Below, piece after piece: positions 33,011 to 43,740 of a stretch of DNA of 64,000 bases (position 1 is the stretch's first letter; every line of letters begins with the position of its first letter). The DNA is from Serilophus lunatus (lineage: Eukaryota > Chordata > Aves > Passeriformes > Eurylaimidae). The notes under the pieces were generated by a model. It made no database searches, was not told the origin of the DNA, and saw only the letters and a list, made by a program, of their open reading frames with translations. Where the stretch lies: contig VXBA01002666.1 in assembly GCA_013399895.1 (NCBI GenBank), positions 63,311 through 127,310 of the forward strand, given 5' to 3'. Made by a program: the position numbers and the translations under genes.

Positions 33011-36000
33011 CATGAAAAAAGCTAGATGCCAGGAAGGGGCAAAGGTATTGCATAATGAGTTTAACTCTGTCATTAATTAGACTTTTATTTGTATTAATTA
33101 CATAATTTGTATTACTAGAATGTTAAATCATTACCGGATTGTCAATACATTCGTAACTATGGTGAATTTCTTTTTGCTAAGAAGAGTTTGAAGGTAGCAA
33201 GTACAGGGATCAGATCTGTGACCTTTCTAAAAGCTCACATTGCATATCAAACATTTATCTTCTCTGATACCTGTTTAAAGAAATAGCTGTGGTTCACAGT
33301 AAGCAGCTAAGCAATTTCATATTTGAGTTTGCCTGAAATATGATAAATGGTACAGTGCTAGAACAGATCTCGATCCTTCATTTACTTTTCTTCTAAGCTA
33401 AATAATTGATAAGATTGTAGGATCAGTGTTCAGACGACTTTAATTTTTTGTGGTAGTCCTATAGGAAGTGGCAGGGTTCTGCATACAAAAATGCAGCACA
33501 AATCAGAAAATGAAAAAAATCAGCAAACTTAAAAGTTGCCATTACACCTTGGTCAGACTTATTGTATACCTCACTGTTTTCCACTGCTCTTCTAAAGCAC
33601 ATGTTTCAAATACATTTTGTGTAAGCTTTCTTATAGAAAGAAAGGGTCTTGGAAAAAATTAAAAGGAAAAATAGATGATGAGGAGAAGTTTATATCATAG
33701 TACTTTAGGAATATAAACAGTTTTAGTGGAAGCTATAGTAAGTCTTGAGGTATGTAGATGGGTGGAGGGATGAATGCAATCTCCAGACACAGTACGTACA
33801 GCATTCTTATTGTGTATTGTGGAATGATAGACAGGGTTAAAAATTAGAGAAAAAGAATTAGACGGTAAAAAGTGACTGCCACTCTGAGGCTGCTGCTCAA
33901 AAACAGTCAACTAGACCCAATTGTTCTCCAAACATTGATAAACATCTGCTATGGGGAACGCATTGGAAAGGAGAGTAGTGTGGAGGCACTGCAGGCTCCT
34001 TCCACAGACGTCTTGCAGGGAGGGGAACATGATGATACTTTTAAAATACCATACTGTGTCTGTCCACCAAGGGAGATAGATGCTAAAGACATATTTACCT
34101 TCGTTGCTAAATATATCAGGGTTTTTCTCTCTAAAAGAGCAGATTTGGTAGCTGAAAGTTTAAAAACCTAATACTAAATACAACACTAAACAGAAACAAA
34201 TGAGTATTGTGCAAATAGCTGCAGCACTGTAGAAGCTCTGCACTTTATTAAGTAAAGTTGCTGTCTAGAGACCTTTCAAAGTTAAAAAAAAATAATGCAT
34301 ACATGGGTCCATTATTAGTCTGATTATTCTGATTCACAGACATCTGTGGGTTTTCTGTGGGTTTTAGTTGGTTGGTTGGTTGAGGTTTTAATTATTTATA
34401 TTTTCATATTTTTTAATGTTATTAACAAATAGAAAACTTTTCTATCTACTCTGTTTCTTAATGTCATATCAATGAAGCATTTCTTAAGGAGAAACATCTT
34501 GAAAAAGATGGAGGTGAAAGGTCCAAAACTGTCTTCTTTTCACTTCAGCTTTCTCTGATCCTTCCATCCACTGCCCTCCATCACAGTGATTGGTGCACTC
34601 AAACAGCAGTTCTCAGGACAGTTTTCAATATCCTGCTGGTATGAATGGTTGTATTACTGTTCCATTCACTTCATAATAGAACAATAGATCAAATTGTTAG
34701 ATCCAAGGGCAAACCATAATTTCTCAATATTTTAAGTGTCTCTTTCCTGTCATGTATAGTTGTATACTAAGAAATTTTGAGCAGCACTTCAATCTATGGA
34801 ACAAAGCTGTTTTTAAAGAGCAATACAAATCACAATATTTGTGAGTTACCAAAAGGCTTACAATAGGGGTTTTTATATGTCTGCCTATCAAGATTGCACA
34901 AACATCAGGTTTACTAATTAGTAGCTATATGTGCACAAAGATTGCTATTTCACTTATAAAGAAAAACAGAAAGTTTAAATTAGTGGAGTATAAGTCTATC
35001 AATCAGGCCATGTTATCACTATATCAAGATTTTGATAATGCTAATGACATATTTATATGTATCCATTCCTTCTTTAATAATTACTTCTTTAATACAGAGA
35101 CTAAATGGCAACTGAGTAGCCTGTTGAGAACAATTAACTCAAAGCAGATGGTACTACAAATACAATTTTTAAAGACGCTTTTCTTGTTTGGAATTTTTGC
35201 CTTTCACCCCTTGAGTGAATTAAGTTCTTTTTTGACAGATTTAAGGTGTTTCTGACATTTGATTAAGCAAACTTCATACCAAGATTGTATTAAATTTTAA
35301 TATCTTTCAGAACTGAACTGCAGTTTCTATTGGATGTTTTCTCCTCAAGTCTAACGTTTAGTATCACATAAAGTGACTGATAGCTCAGCAACAACAAATC
35401 CTGGGAAAGCAGTACTAATAACGTCTTTGAAACACTAACTCTTAGGGTCAATAATTGTATGTCCAAGCAAGATGGTTAATTTACAAATATATCAAGAAAT
35501 ATGGGCAGCAATTTCACTGATAATTCTGTATATGGAATATACTAATTTATTTTTTAAACACCCAAATCTTCTAAGTGTTGATTGTTCAAGAAACACCATG
35601 CATTAATGGAGGCTGATAGACTTTCTTGACATATGGAATATGTGTGGACATCTGCCCATTTCAGGCCTTGTCTGTATGTAAAGAGATAAGTGAAATAGCT
35701 CTTCTATTGTAACTGAGGCCTGAGAGACAAGTCAGTGTCAAAGATATGTCCAGGTAAGTGTTACACTAAAGGGAACAAAATTGTCCTCGAGTCTTTTGTA
35801 GTTCTATTTCTGGCACCCATTCTGATGTTACATTAAGCAATGATTTTCACTTTTCCTTTAGGGAATGCTGAAAACAGATTTTATCAGATGTAAACATAGG
35901 GACTTTTTAAGTATCATTTACATTCAGAGTATTTTAGACATGCAGAATGGTTGAAAGGAAGATTTGTGAGGTTACAAATACAGTCCTAGGACTTAAAATC

Positions 36001-37357
36001 TAAGTAGTCTTTTTTTTTTATTTTAAGTAGTAAGTGTTCTTTCTGGTTTAAAAAATATATTTCTCCAAGATAAAAGGTAATATATATCTATGCAGGAGTC
36101 TGTTTTTATAGAAGTATGAAATACAGTTTATTGTATTAATGTTTTACAAAAAGAAGAACTGGAAGAAACTGATGACATTGCTCTAAAAAAGCCCAGCAAA
36201 TAGAAGACAGGGCTGTATCAATATTTGAAAACTGCAACTCCTTTAATGTTGCTTCATTGAAAGAGTTGCTAATCCAGTCCTCAGTATAGCATTTTGCTTC
36301 CTCATCTTCCAAAGTATGTTAAGGATGATCAGCTGTATTTTTATCTGCCATGTTCTGAAGACATTTCCAATCAAGATATGTTTTGCTTTGTTCAGTAAGC
36401 TTTGCCAATATCGACCATGACAAGAAAGTATTATCTGTGAAATTATTTATAAAAGGTTAAGGTAGAAGTTGTTTAAAAAATAGAATTCCAAAGTCAGAAG
36501 TAGGAATTATATATTTTATATATGTTGTTATTTTATTGAAATTATTAAAATCCATATCTTATATCTTATCCTTATCTAAACACCTCCACAAAAATCCCAA
36601 ATAATTCATGCTAAATTTTCACCAGCCTTCAACTTCAGCACAATTTTCAATGTGATCATTTCCCTTAGAGTATGTGCTGCTTTTTAAAATCAGTGTTTAT
36701 AGATTCATTTATTTTTGAGTAAGCTTTTCCTTAGTCTATACTTTCCTAAGTATATTATCAAATAAAAAATGGAACCTTTGTTATTCATTCAAAATGCACT
36801 TTGTCAGTTCTTCTGATTTAATATATCTTGATTAAATTGCAAAGATAACACAGTATTTATTTATTCTACTACAAATCACATCTAAGTGTTACTGTCCAAT
36901 CTAGATGATACAGAATATCATCATTGTGTATTTTTCTTTTAAATTTTCCATTGCATTCTGGTCAGATCTGTGCAAATTCCAGCTAAGCAAATAATATGTT
37001 TGAACTAAGTCAAACTAGTTCCTAAAACCAGTCTGTGTGTTTGACAAAAGTTCTATGTCTCACTGAATCATCACATCTGAAAGTATTTCTGAATTCAGCC
37101 TAAATTAAGTGACCACCTTCTAAAATGCAGGAGGATTCTCTCCCAAATTGAAAGACATATCTTTCTCCATTAGCTATTCTGCCCCTTGGTTATGGAAGAA
37201 ATTTTCTATATTAGTATTCAAACTGAGTTTGTGAATTGTTTTCAAATGTCAATTATATGACCCTCAAAAAACAAGAGTTACTTTTAATAACAAATTATTG
37301 CTACTTTTAAAAATTCTGTATGCTTGCCTTCAATGACTTCATGTATATTTAGTGTAG
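33011..37357. other. Unique AT-rich DNA, no recognised gene
   Basis: Two open frames of 99 codons (33872-34171, plus) and 108 codons (34929-35255, plus) are present. Neither has a recognisable domain, and the latter is composed of AT-rich codons. Short poly(T) and TA-rich runs lie at 36010-36020 and 36515-36530. No mobile element with clear ends is seen. Confidence 0.4.
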
Positions 37358-37934
37358 CTTGTTGTAGCCGTTTGAAAAAGAGCTTTTGAAAGAGGGTGTA
37401 AGAGAGAAACCCCACTTCCCTGAATTAAAATTCAGTTTTTCCTCAAAAGCTGTTTCGGGGAGGGGGCTGTCCCGGCTGGGACCAGGGGGAGAGGACGGAG
37501 CAGGACCTGTGCCGGTCCCGGTGCCCCCGAGGCCGGGGCCGGGCAGCAACAGCTCCTCGTTTCCCGGGAGCCGCCCCTCGCCACCACCCCCATCTGGGGC
37601 CGGGCAGCGGCGTATCGCCCTGGGCTCCTGGGAGCCGGGGGCTGATTGCTGGCCGTCGCTGCACATGGCCACGGGGACCGTCCCTTCCCGCACGGGCACA
37701 GTGACTTCCTGGGGCGAGCAGCAGCCTGGGGGCACGGCTACAGGAAGCCCCAGCAACCCTCTGGGGGGGGCGGCGGCTTCTCACCTCCACCCTGGAGCGC
37801 GGGCAGCGGCACCTTGTCCCGGGCCAGCCTGGCCGGGAATTTCAGCACCACGGCTGCTGATGGACACCGATAGAGAGCTGGCCCTGGCACCGTCTTGGCG
37901 CTGTGGCATCTCTGAGGTGCGGCCGCCGTGAAAA

Positions 37935-37947
37935 CAAAGATGGCGCC
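37935..37947 (+). promoter_or_regulatory. Strong YY1-type motif in family B LTR copy 3
   Basis: CAAAGATGGCGCC matches the AAnATGGCGNC core of YY1 sites, about 140 bp upstream of the TATA-like box at 38077. YY1 sites occur in many retroviral LTRs. Here the CpG in the core has survived, whereas many CpGs elsewhere in the window appear decayed. Confidence 0.5.
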
Positions 37948-38516
37948 TGACGACTGAACTCGTGAGTTCTTCAACGAGAAAACACCGGAAACTGAGGCGG
38001 GGCCCGACTGGCTGGATGAATGGGAAGCCGGCTTGGCCAGGAAGAAGGCGACGATATTCACGCGAGACGGAGAAGGCTTAAAAGTCGAGGCACGGCCCCA
38101 TCCCGCTCTCTTTTTTGGCCGTCGCTGCTGGGAGAAGGATCAGAGCCCCGGTGCCCAGTGCCTGCAGGCCCCGGCGGGATTCCACCCATTCCTCTCAACC
38201 CGGGAGCCATTTGGCTAGCAAGTATTCTTCGGACAAGGGAGGGAGGGAGCTTGTTTTCACCTGTGTTTGTGTTTTGCAGAGAGCTTGGAGGGCCTGAAGT
38301 CCTTCAGAGAGAGGGAAAAGGAGAGACACCCTTTCCTACCCTTCCTCCCTGTCCCTTTCAACTAGTCATCTGACTGAAAGGAACAGTACTCTTCCTTTTT
38401 TTGTTTTTTTCCCTTTTTATGTGTTTTTTTTTTCCTTGCATGTTGTGGGAGGGTCCCTCAATGTAATTCTGGGGTCTCCTGTGGGTTATCCTACCTCTCT
38501 AATTTAATTCCCCTGG

Positions 38517-38522
38517 AATAAA
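38517..38522 (+). terminator. LTR polyadenylation signal AATAAA (family B copy 3)
   Basis: AATAAA lies 90 bp before the LTR end. The same position relative to the end is occupied by AATAAA in copy 2 (32463) and in copy 1 (reverse complement, 18694-18699), which supports the shared R-U5 assignment. Confidence 0.6.
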
Positions 38523-38616
38523 TTGTTCTCCTGCTGACCATTCCATTCAGTTTTCTGTCACCTTTATTGAATCTGCCCCCTGAATGCTAGAAGGTGGGTC
38601 AAACCACCACACTTGT

Positions 38617-39879
38617 CTTAAGAATATTAAGGATAAATTCTCAGCTCCCATTGGGTCACGTCCATAATAGCAAGATATTTGAGGTAAATAATGGAGAAAA
38701 CAAAATACGGATACAAGGTTGTATTTAATTTTACAGAGTAAGAACATCAAGTATTTTGAAACAGCTGATCTCTAAGAATAGAAAGGTTATCTTTACTACC
38801 CATATTCAGTATATGGACTCTTTGTAAAAGAGATGAAAGAGATTAGTAACACTGGTTGTAACACCTGAGTTCTGAAGCCTGACACCTTTTATTAGGGATT
38901 TCTTGATACAATAGTCCAAGGTAGCTGCTACTTCTACAGTGTTAAAAGAAATGGATTCAGGTGCTAAACCATAATACTTGCAAGACTTGATATTGTATGG
39001 TAATTATTTATATTTTAGGCAAAGACAGATGTTGCCATACAGTTTTTAGAAGCCGATGGAGATATTACAACTTAGTCTACAAGATGTAAAGAGACAGCTT
39101 GCTGGAGTATATCTGTTGCTGAAACACCATCAAAAACTCTTGAAGTGCAGAAACAGGATTTGTCAAGGAATAATCAGCCTAAAGTAGCAATAAATCTGTA
39201 TGTTGTCTGCATAACAATAATAGTTAAAGCCGTTATAGGTATTAAAGTCAATCAATGTAATTACAGATAGAAAGAAAGAATCTTAGAAGTAAAATTTTAA
39301 GGTGGATGTTAGGAGGAATTCACACAAATCCTGTTAGTCATATCATGTGGGATTTGTGTGCTTACCTGCTGTACATTCTACATTGGGCTAATTTGTTTTG
39401 TAGTACATACTGGCTTGCAGAGAGGAAAGGTACCAACAGTTTCAGACCTATTGCACAGGCACAGGTGATATTTAAAGGAAAGTAATTATAGCCTGGGCCT
39501 AGTGCACCTGTTCAATACAATGAATCTACGTAGACAGGCTATATCCTAACAATCCCAAAATATTTGTAGTTGTTTTACATCACACATATGTAGTGATTTT
39601 AACACAAATATGTAATTTTATTTTTTTTTCATCTAGACCATGCACAGTGGTCATTCATTCTGCAACTTAACAGATCTGCTGGAAAAAAAAATAGATCTAA
39701 TGGATTTAATAGATCTGCTGTTCAACCTGGCAAAATGGAATTACTATCCTGGCAGTGGCTGGAATGTGTTACAGAGTCAACAGCACATTCTTAAGAACTT
39801 TTTGATCCTGTTGATCATTCAATTGCTGTAGGTAAAATAAATATTTTTGGTGATAAGAACATTTCTTGTGAAATTTCAG
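38617..39879. other. Unique DNA with a possible ORF fragment
   Basis: A 63-codon frame at 39640-39831 is preceded by a long pyrimidine tract and CTAG, and it ends in a leucine-rich hydrophobic stretch. This could be a remnant of a retroviral transmembrane tail next to the ERV-type repeat at 39880, but no diagnostic motif is present. The rest is AT-rich and unremarkable. Confidence 0.3.
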
Positions 39880-40253
39880 CAGGAAGAGATGGATATCTGC
39901 TCCAGTGTGGTCCTTCATGGGCTGCAGGCATCAACCTGTGTCACCATGGTATTCTTCATAAGCTGCAGGGGAATCTCTGCTCCAACACCTGGATCACCTC
40001 CTTTCCCTCCTGCTCAACTGACCTTGGTGTTGACAGGGCTGTTTCTCACACAGCTTCCCACTCTCTATTCTTGCTATTGTGCAGTGTTTTCTTCCTTTTC
40101 TTAAATAAGTTACCACCAAAGCACTACCAACACCACTAATGGTCTCAGTTTTGAAGAGAAACAGCTCTGTCTTATCTGGCTACAACTGCCTCTGTCCCAC
40201 ATGAGGACAGCTTTTGATGTCTTCTCATAGTAGTGACTTCTGCATGTTCCCCC

Positions 40254-40310
<57 letters not shown>

Positions 40311-40358
40311 CCACATCCCCCTTACTATCAAAACATTGCTACACAAGCCCAATAGACA
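39880..40358 (-). mobile_element. Avian ERV-type dispersed repeat, minus strand, with (CA)n inside
   Basis: The plus strand shows blocks I recognise from a common bird interspersed repeat: GGATATCTGCTCC, CATGGGCTGCAGG, GGGAATCTCTGCTCCA, ACCTGGATCACCTCC, TGACCTTGGTGTTGACAGGG and CTTCTTTT-like, then the AAAACATTGCTACACAAGCC end. I believe this is derived from an LTR retrotransposon in reverse orientation, but I cannot place it in a named family. The (CA) microsatellite at 40256 has expanded within it. Edges are approximate. Confidence 0.5.
40256..40306. repeat. (CA)25 dinucleotide microsatellite
   Basis: An uninterrupted 51-nt CA repeat, the longest perfect simple repeat in the window, likely to be length-polymorphic. 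It explains the poly-HT and poly-VC peptides in the overlapping frames. Confidence 0.97.
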
Positions 40359-41159
40359 TTGTTAATGAATTTCTTTGCTTCAGAGTTGAGCTTATAACCC
40401 TTACAGGATATAAGTGGTGAGTTAGGAAATGATAGTTCCACATTTAATGACAGGCATGATAGGGAGAGATAAAACCTCTCTTAGTAGTTACAGTAAGAGA
40501 GCAGGAGCTGCTGATCTTCCCATGACAGAAAATAACAGTATTTTCGACTTTCTCTCTCTTATCAGGCTACTACATGGGATATTGTTCCTTCACTAGAGTC
40601 AAATGGTTTTATGGATTAAGCTGAGAAGTGGACAGAACTTCAATAACAAATCATTTCCAAAGAGTAATTTCTTTTTTTCATTATCAGTGGCATACACTTG
40701 ATTGACAGCTTCCATCTCAACACAGGTATGTTCCCAGAGCTTTAGTGCTCTTCTCAGTACAATTCATGCACAAAAACTCTAAAGAATGAGACAATGTGTG
40801 GACAGGAATCTTATTTGCTTTCTTATTTTATTGAGCATTTTTTCTGCCATAACCATAAGCTTTGTACCAGGATCGTTCAGTCTTGTCTGTCAAACATCTT
40901 CAGGTGTAAATAATATACCTCCTGCTTGCTTCAGCTTTAGCTGTTACTTCACTGCTATGTTCTAAACCTAATAAATGTATTTTGTGGGTTTTTTAGTTTA
41001 GTGAGAGCTTGCTAGTACTAATTTAGATCTACTAAAATTTAGCTCTTATTTGGATTATTTAGTATTGTTAGTTAAATTGATTGAAAAGTGACCTGCACTC
41101 CTCTTAAGTTGTTTGCAATGCCATGCACAATTATACACGTTTGTTCACAGTGAGATCAT

Positions 41160-41751
41160 TGTGTTTTAACCCCAGTCAGCAACCAACCCCCACACATCTG
41201 CTCCCTTACTCTTATAACTGCACGATCAGGGAGAGAATCATAAGGGTAAAAGTGAGAACATACACGAATTGAGATAAAGACCGTTCAATTAGAAAAAACC
41301 AAAAACTGTGCATGTAAGCAGAACAAAACCAAAGACTTATTTTCTGCTTCCCATGGGCAGGCAGATATTCAGCCATCCCCAGGACAGCAGGGCTCCATCA
41401 CATGTAACAGTGACTTGGGAAGGTAAACACCACCACTTCCAATGTCCACCCTTCCTTCTCCTTCCCCCTCCCTTCATATACTGAGCATGAAGTCACATGG
41501 TGTGGAATATCCCCTGGGTAAGTTTGGGTCACCTGTTCCAACTGTTTCTCCTCCCAGCCTCCCATGCACCCCCAATCTCCTCACCAGCATGGCAATACCA
41601 AAAGCAGAAATGGCCTTGGCTTTGTGTAAGCATTGCTCAGCAAAACCAAAACCATTATATTATTAACCCTGTGTTCAGCACAATTCCAAAACATGGCCTC
41701 ATGCTAGCCACTGTGAAGAAAGTTAACCCTACAGTGACCAAAACCGGTACA
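41160..41751 (-). mobile_element. ERVL-type solo LTR, minus strand, copy 1
   Basis: A 592-bp LTR whose plus strand begins TGTGTTTTAACCCCAG and ends AAAACCGGTACA, the complement of the TG...CA ends of the widespread avian ERVL LTR. Internal landmarks in the expected order are GGGAGAGAATCATAAGGGT, GAGATAAAGACCGTTCAATT (complement of the degenerate ATTAAA signal, 41285-41294), CATGGGCAGGCAGATATTCA, CAGCAGGGCTCCATCACATG, TTGGGAAGGTAAACACCACC, a TATA-like box in CTTCATATACTGAG (around 41473-41481), GTGTGGAATATCCC and GTGAAGAAAGTTAACCCTAC. No clear target duplication is visible. No internal region adjoins. Confidence 0.88.
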
Positions 41752-42076
41752 GATGTAAATAAATCATAATAGAAAAATAAATCACTACTCAGAGAAATGT
41801 CCATGAGAAACCACTCTAAATCTGCATTTCTTGTTCCTGGCAGAATTCAGACCTGGCAAAAATCAGTAGTAAACTATGTTTCTTTTTCTCTTCTTTTTCT
41901 CGATTCAAGAATAAGGTCTGTTTACATGTGTCACAAATAAAAGGCTTACCCAACCTGCTAAAGTTCACACATAGGAATCCATAAAACAAAAATACAAAGT
42001 TTCATGCTTTAAATTTCCCTTCTCAATCAGAGATTATTACAAATACAAAAAACACCTAAAACTACCACTAGCAAGT

Positions 42077-42118
42077 AGATATATATATATGATTATATAT
42101 CTACACACACACATATAT
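42077..42118. repeat. (AT)n/(CA)n mixed dinucleotide tract
   Basis: Alternating ATATAT and ACACAC runs form an imperfect simple repeat of about 40 nt. It lies in AT-rich DNA between the ERVL-type LTR and the TAF12 retrocopy. Confidence 0.7.
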
Positions 42119-43080
42119 TCAGCTATTAAAAATTATTGTCAGCAATAAATAGTATGGCAGTAATAATAGCAACAATAAATGGCATTGAGGCAATTAGTAG
42201 AAAGAATAGATAATTGCAGTAACAAGGATTTATAAAATTATAGGTTACTGCAAACTTATTGTATTAAAAGCGATTTATAACAGTAGATATGATAGTTTAC
42301 TTATATGAATAGATACAACAGCAAGTGCATTCATCAGATTTCAGAAGGGGACCAAACCATCTCATAGGGGATCTAGCTGCCCCCAAAGTGGGAAGCCTAA
42401 GTGAACCATCCCCCAGAGGGTAACCAATCCACATCATGGAGTTGGGTTGGATGACCTCACCAAGGGTTCAAGATCTTGTACTAGATCTCATACTGACCTT
42501 TTGAAGAAAGGGAAATGTATATGCAGCACAGGAAGTTTTCAGAAAAAGAAGTTCCAATTTGGATAAAAACTAAATTATTTTTTACTATAGAGATGTAAGA
42601 GGAGATAGAACATTACCACTTCAAGCAGTAAATAGATAATGACAATTTATATTATTTCACCTGGAACCCACTAGATGATATTTTCTGCTCTATGGGATAA
42701 ACTTTTTGTTTTTTTCAGACTGTTTTTCTGTTCTTGCAGTTACAACAGCCAGTGGCAGTTACTGATTCTTACTTTCTCACAATGTTTTCCCCTCTTCAAA
42801 AATCATTTTTCACCTTATTGGTGAATATAAGTCACTGTTACAGGTCTCTGGTTTTTGATGGTATCTCAGGATGCCTCTAGGATGTATCTAGGTACCCAAC
42901 TGCGTTTGAGAGGTACCAGCTGCACTTTTAAAGGATGTCTCTGGTTCATAGACCTAGTTCCCAGGCAAACAGTTCCTGTCTGCCAGGCATTTTCTCTGTC
43001 AGTATTTCAGCAGACATATTCTTCTCAGTATTTTTCCCTTATAACCAGGCCTCCTTTATAGCCCCTTATATAAATATAAA

Positions 43081-43162
43081 ATAAAATTTAAAAAACTCCC
43101 AAGAAAACAAACCAAACAACTAAAAAACCCAACAATAGAAAACAACCAAACAAAAAAAAAGG
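43081..43162. repeat. A-rich AAAC/CAAA low-complexity tract
   Basis: A mixture of AAAC, CCAAA and poly(A) runs. Similar tracts occur at 3308-3371, 24099-24127, 27531-27566 and 45321-45385. It lies about 180 bp left of the TAF12 retrocopy but is not joined to it in the way a poly(A) tail would be. Confidence 0.6.
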
Positions 43163-43339
43163 CATATACCCTGATTTATGTACCCTGAACTTCATTTAAA
43201 GAGATTTGTTCAGACATTTATCTATTACTTATGAAAGAAAGTGGTACTAATAAAACCCTAATTTTGCCCTTGTCTTTAAGGTAAGCTATGTCCTGTTCCA
43301 GATGGACAGGGACTGTTCTTCATTTCAGGCAATACTTCA

Positions 43340-43583
43340 GCCAGCCAGCATCCGCCTCCAGAGCTCCAAGGCCAGCAGCACCACAATGGCCAAGATGCCA
43401 GGGGTATACAGTGGAGTAGTCTGGCTCACCTATGAAAGCAGACAGATTTTAACCATGAACAAATGGCAGGACTTGGTGCATGAGGTGGATCCAAAACAGC
43501 AGGTGGATAATGATGTGGAGGAAATGCTGCTGCAGCTCATCGATTTCATCGGGAGTGTGGTCACAGCTGCCTGCCAGCTTGCA
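43340..43583 (+). pseudogene. TAF12: TAF12 retrocopy: middle and histone-fold segment
   Basis: TAF12 is a histone-fold subunit of the TFIID and SAGA complexes. In the plus frame covering 43302-43619, residues 14-35 align without gaps to the N-terminal linker of TAF12 (STTMAKMPG corresponds to STAVVKIPG). The histone-fold start is then clear: KWQDLVHEVDPKQQVD, DVEEMLLQL and SVVTAACQLA. One codon is missing between MLLQ and DFI, in a helix of the fold, and several conserved residues are changed. Homology stops at CQLA (43583), so the second half of the fold and the C-terminus are absent. The lack of introns across linker and fold points to a processed retrocopy. The first 19 or so residues are found next to it on the other strand. 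Confidence 0.8.
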
Positions 43584-43591
43584 TCCTCCCT

Positions 43592-43740
43592 GGCTTCAAG
43601 GAGAAGTTGCAGAGGTTGATCAAGGTAGAAGGCCCAAACTGGTTCATAATCTGTTGGGCTTTAGCTTTTAGGTCATAAAACTTGTCTAGGTCCTACTTCT
43701 TCTGGGGCTTATGGGGGCCCAAACCAGTCAACTCTTCATG
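43592..43740 (-). pseudogene. TAF12: TAF12 retrocopy: N-terminus and probable 5' UTR, inverted
   Basis: On the minus strand the ATG at 43645-43647 opens MNQFGPSTLINLCNFSLKP, which matches the TAF12 N-terminus except for single changes and one missing serine. Upstream on the minus strand (43648-43740) is likely 5' UTR. The peptide breaks off at KP (43592), precisely where the plus-strand segment takes over (beginning at about PAS). Thus residues 1-19 and residues about 20-94 are both present but in opposite orientations, separated by only 8 bp. The arrangement needs an inversion and rules out a functional gene. Confidence 0.78.

Larger units (their letters stand above)
37363..38611 (+). mobile_element. 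Solo LTR, family B copy 3 with perfect 5-bp TSD
   Basis: A 1249-bp GC-rich LTR starts TGTAGCCGTTTG and ends CAAACCACCACA, giving a 12-bp imperfect terminal inverted repeat. The target duplication CTTGT is present at 37358-37362 and 38612-38616. The 3' end matches copies 1 and 2: AATAAA at 38517-38522, then GCCCCCTGAATG and CAAACCACCACA. A TATA-like CTTAAAAG (38077-38084) follows the GGCTTGGCCAGGAAGAAGGCGACG block, which is shared with copy 2. The 5' portion differs from copies 1 and 2, so it is a subfamily. A 5-bp duplication suits ERVL-type or some class I elements; class is uncertain. No gag/pol/env flanks it. Confidence 0.85.

Noticed and set aside
33872..34171. 99-codon frame, possibly a small gene or retrocopy
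   Set aside because: No family recognised, no splice signals, no repeats; length is possible by chance in 64 kb. A protein search would decide.
34929..35255. 108-codon frame
   Set aside because: Phe, Leu, Ile, Asn and Lys dominate, as in random AT-rich DNA.
35665..35752. Exon-like segment ending at CCAG|GTAAGTG
   Set aside because: A good donor and a fair acceptor flank it, but all three frames contain stops and nothing is recognised.
37386..37931. 181-codon open frame on the plus strand
   Set aside because: It is inside the U3 of family B LTR copy 3, is rich in Pro, Gly and Ser as expected of GC-rich non-coding DNA, and crosses no known domain.
30919..38611. Family B copies 2 and 3 as LTRs of a single provirus
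   Set aside because: Their 5' halves differ, copy 3 has its own CTTGT duplication, and the DNA between is AT-rich without gag, pol or env.
39640..39831. Endogenous retroviral env tail
   Set aside because: A hydrophobic leucine-rich end is suggestive only; no cysteine motif, fusion peptide or cleavage site is visible, so I do not call it.
40110..40420. Frames with poly-Val/Cys or poly-His/Thr
   Set aside because: They are translations of the (CA)25 microsatellite.
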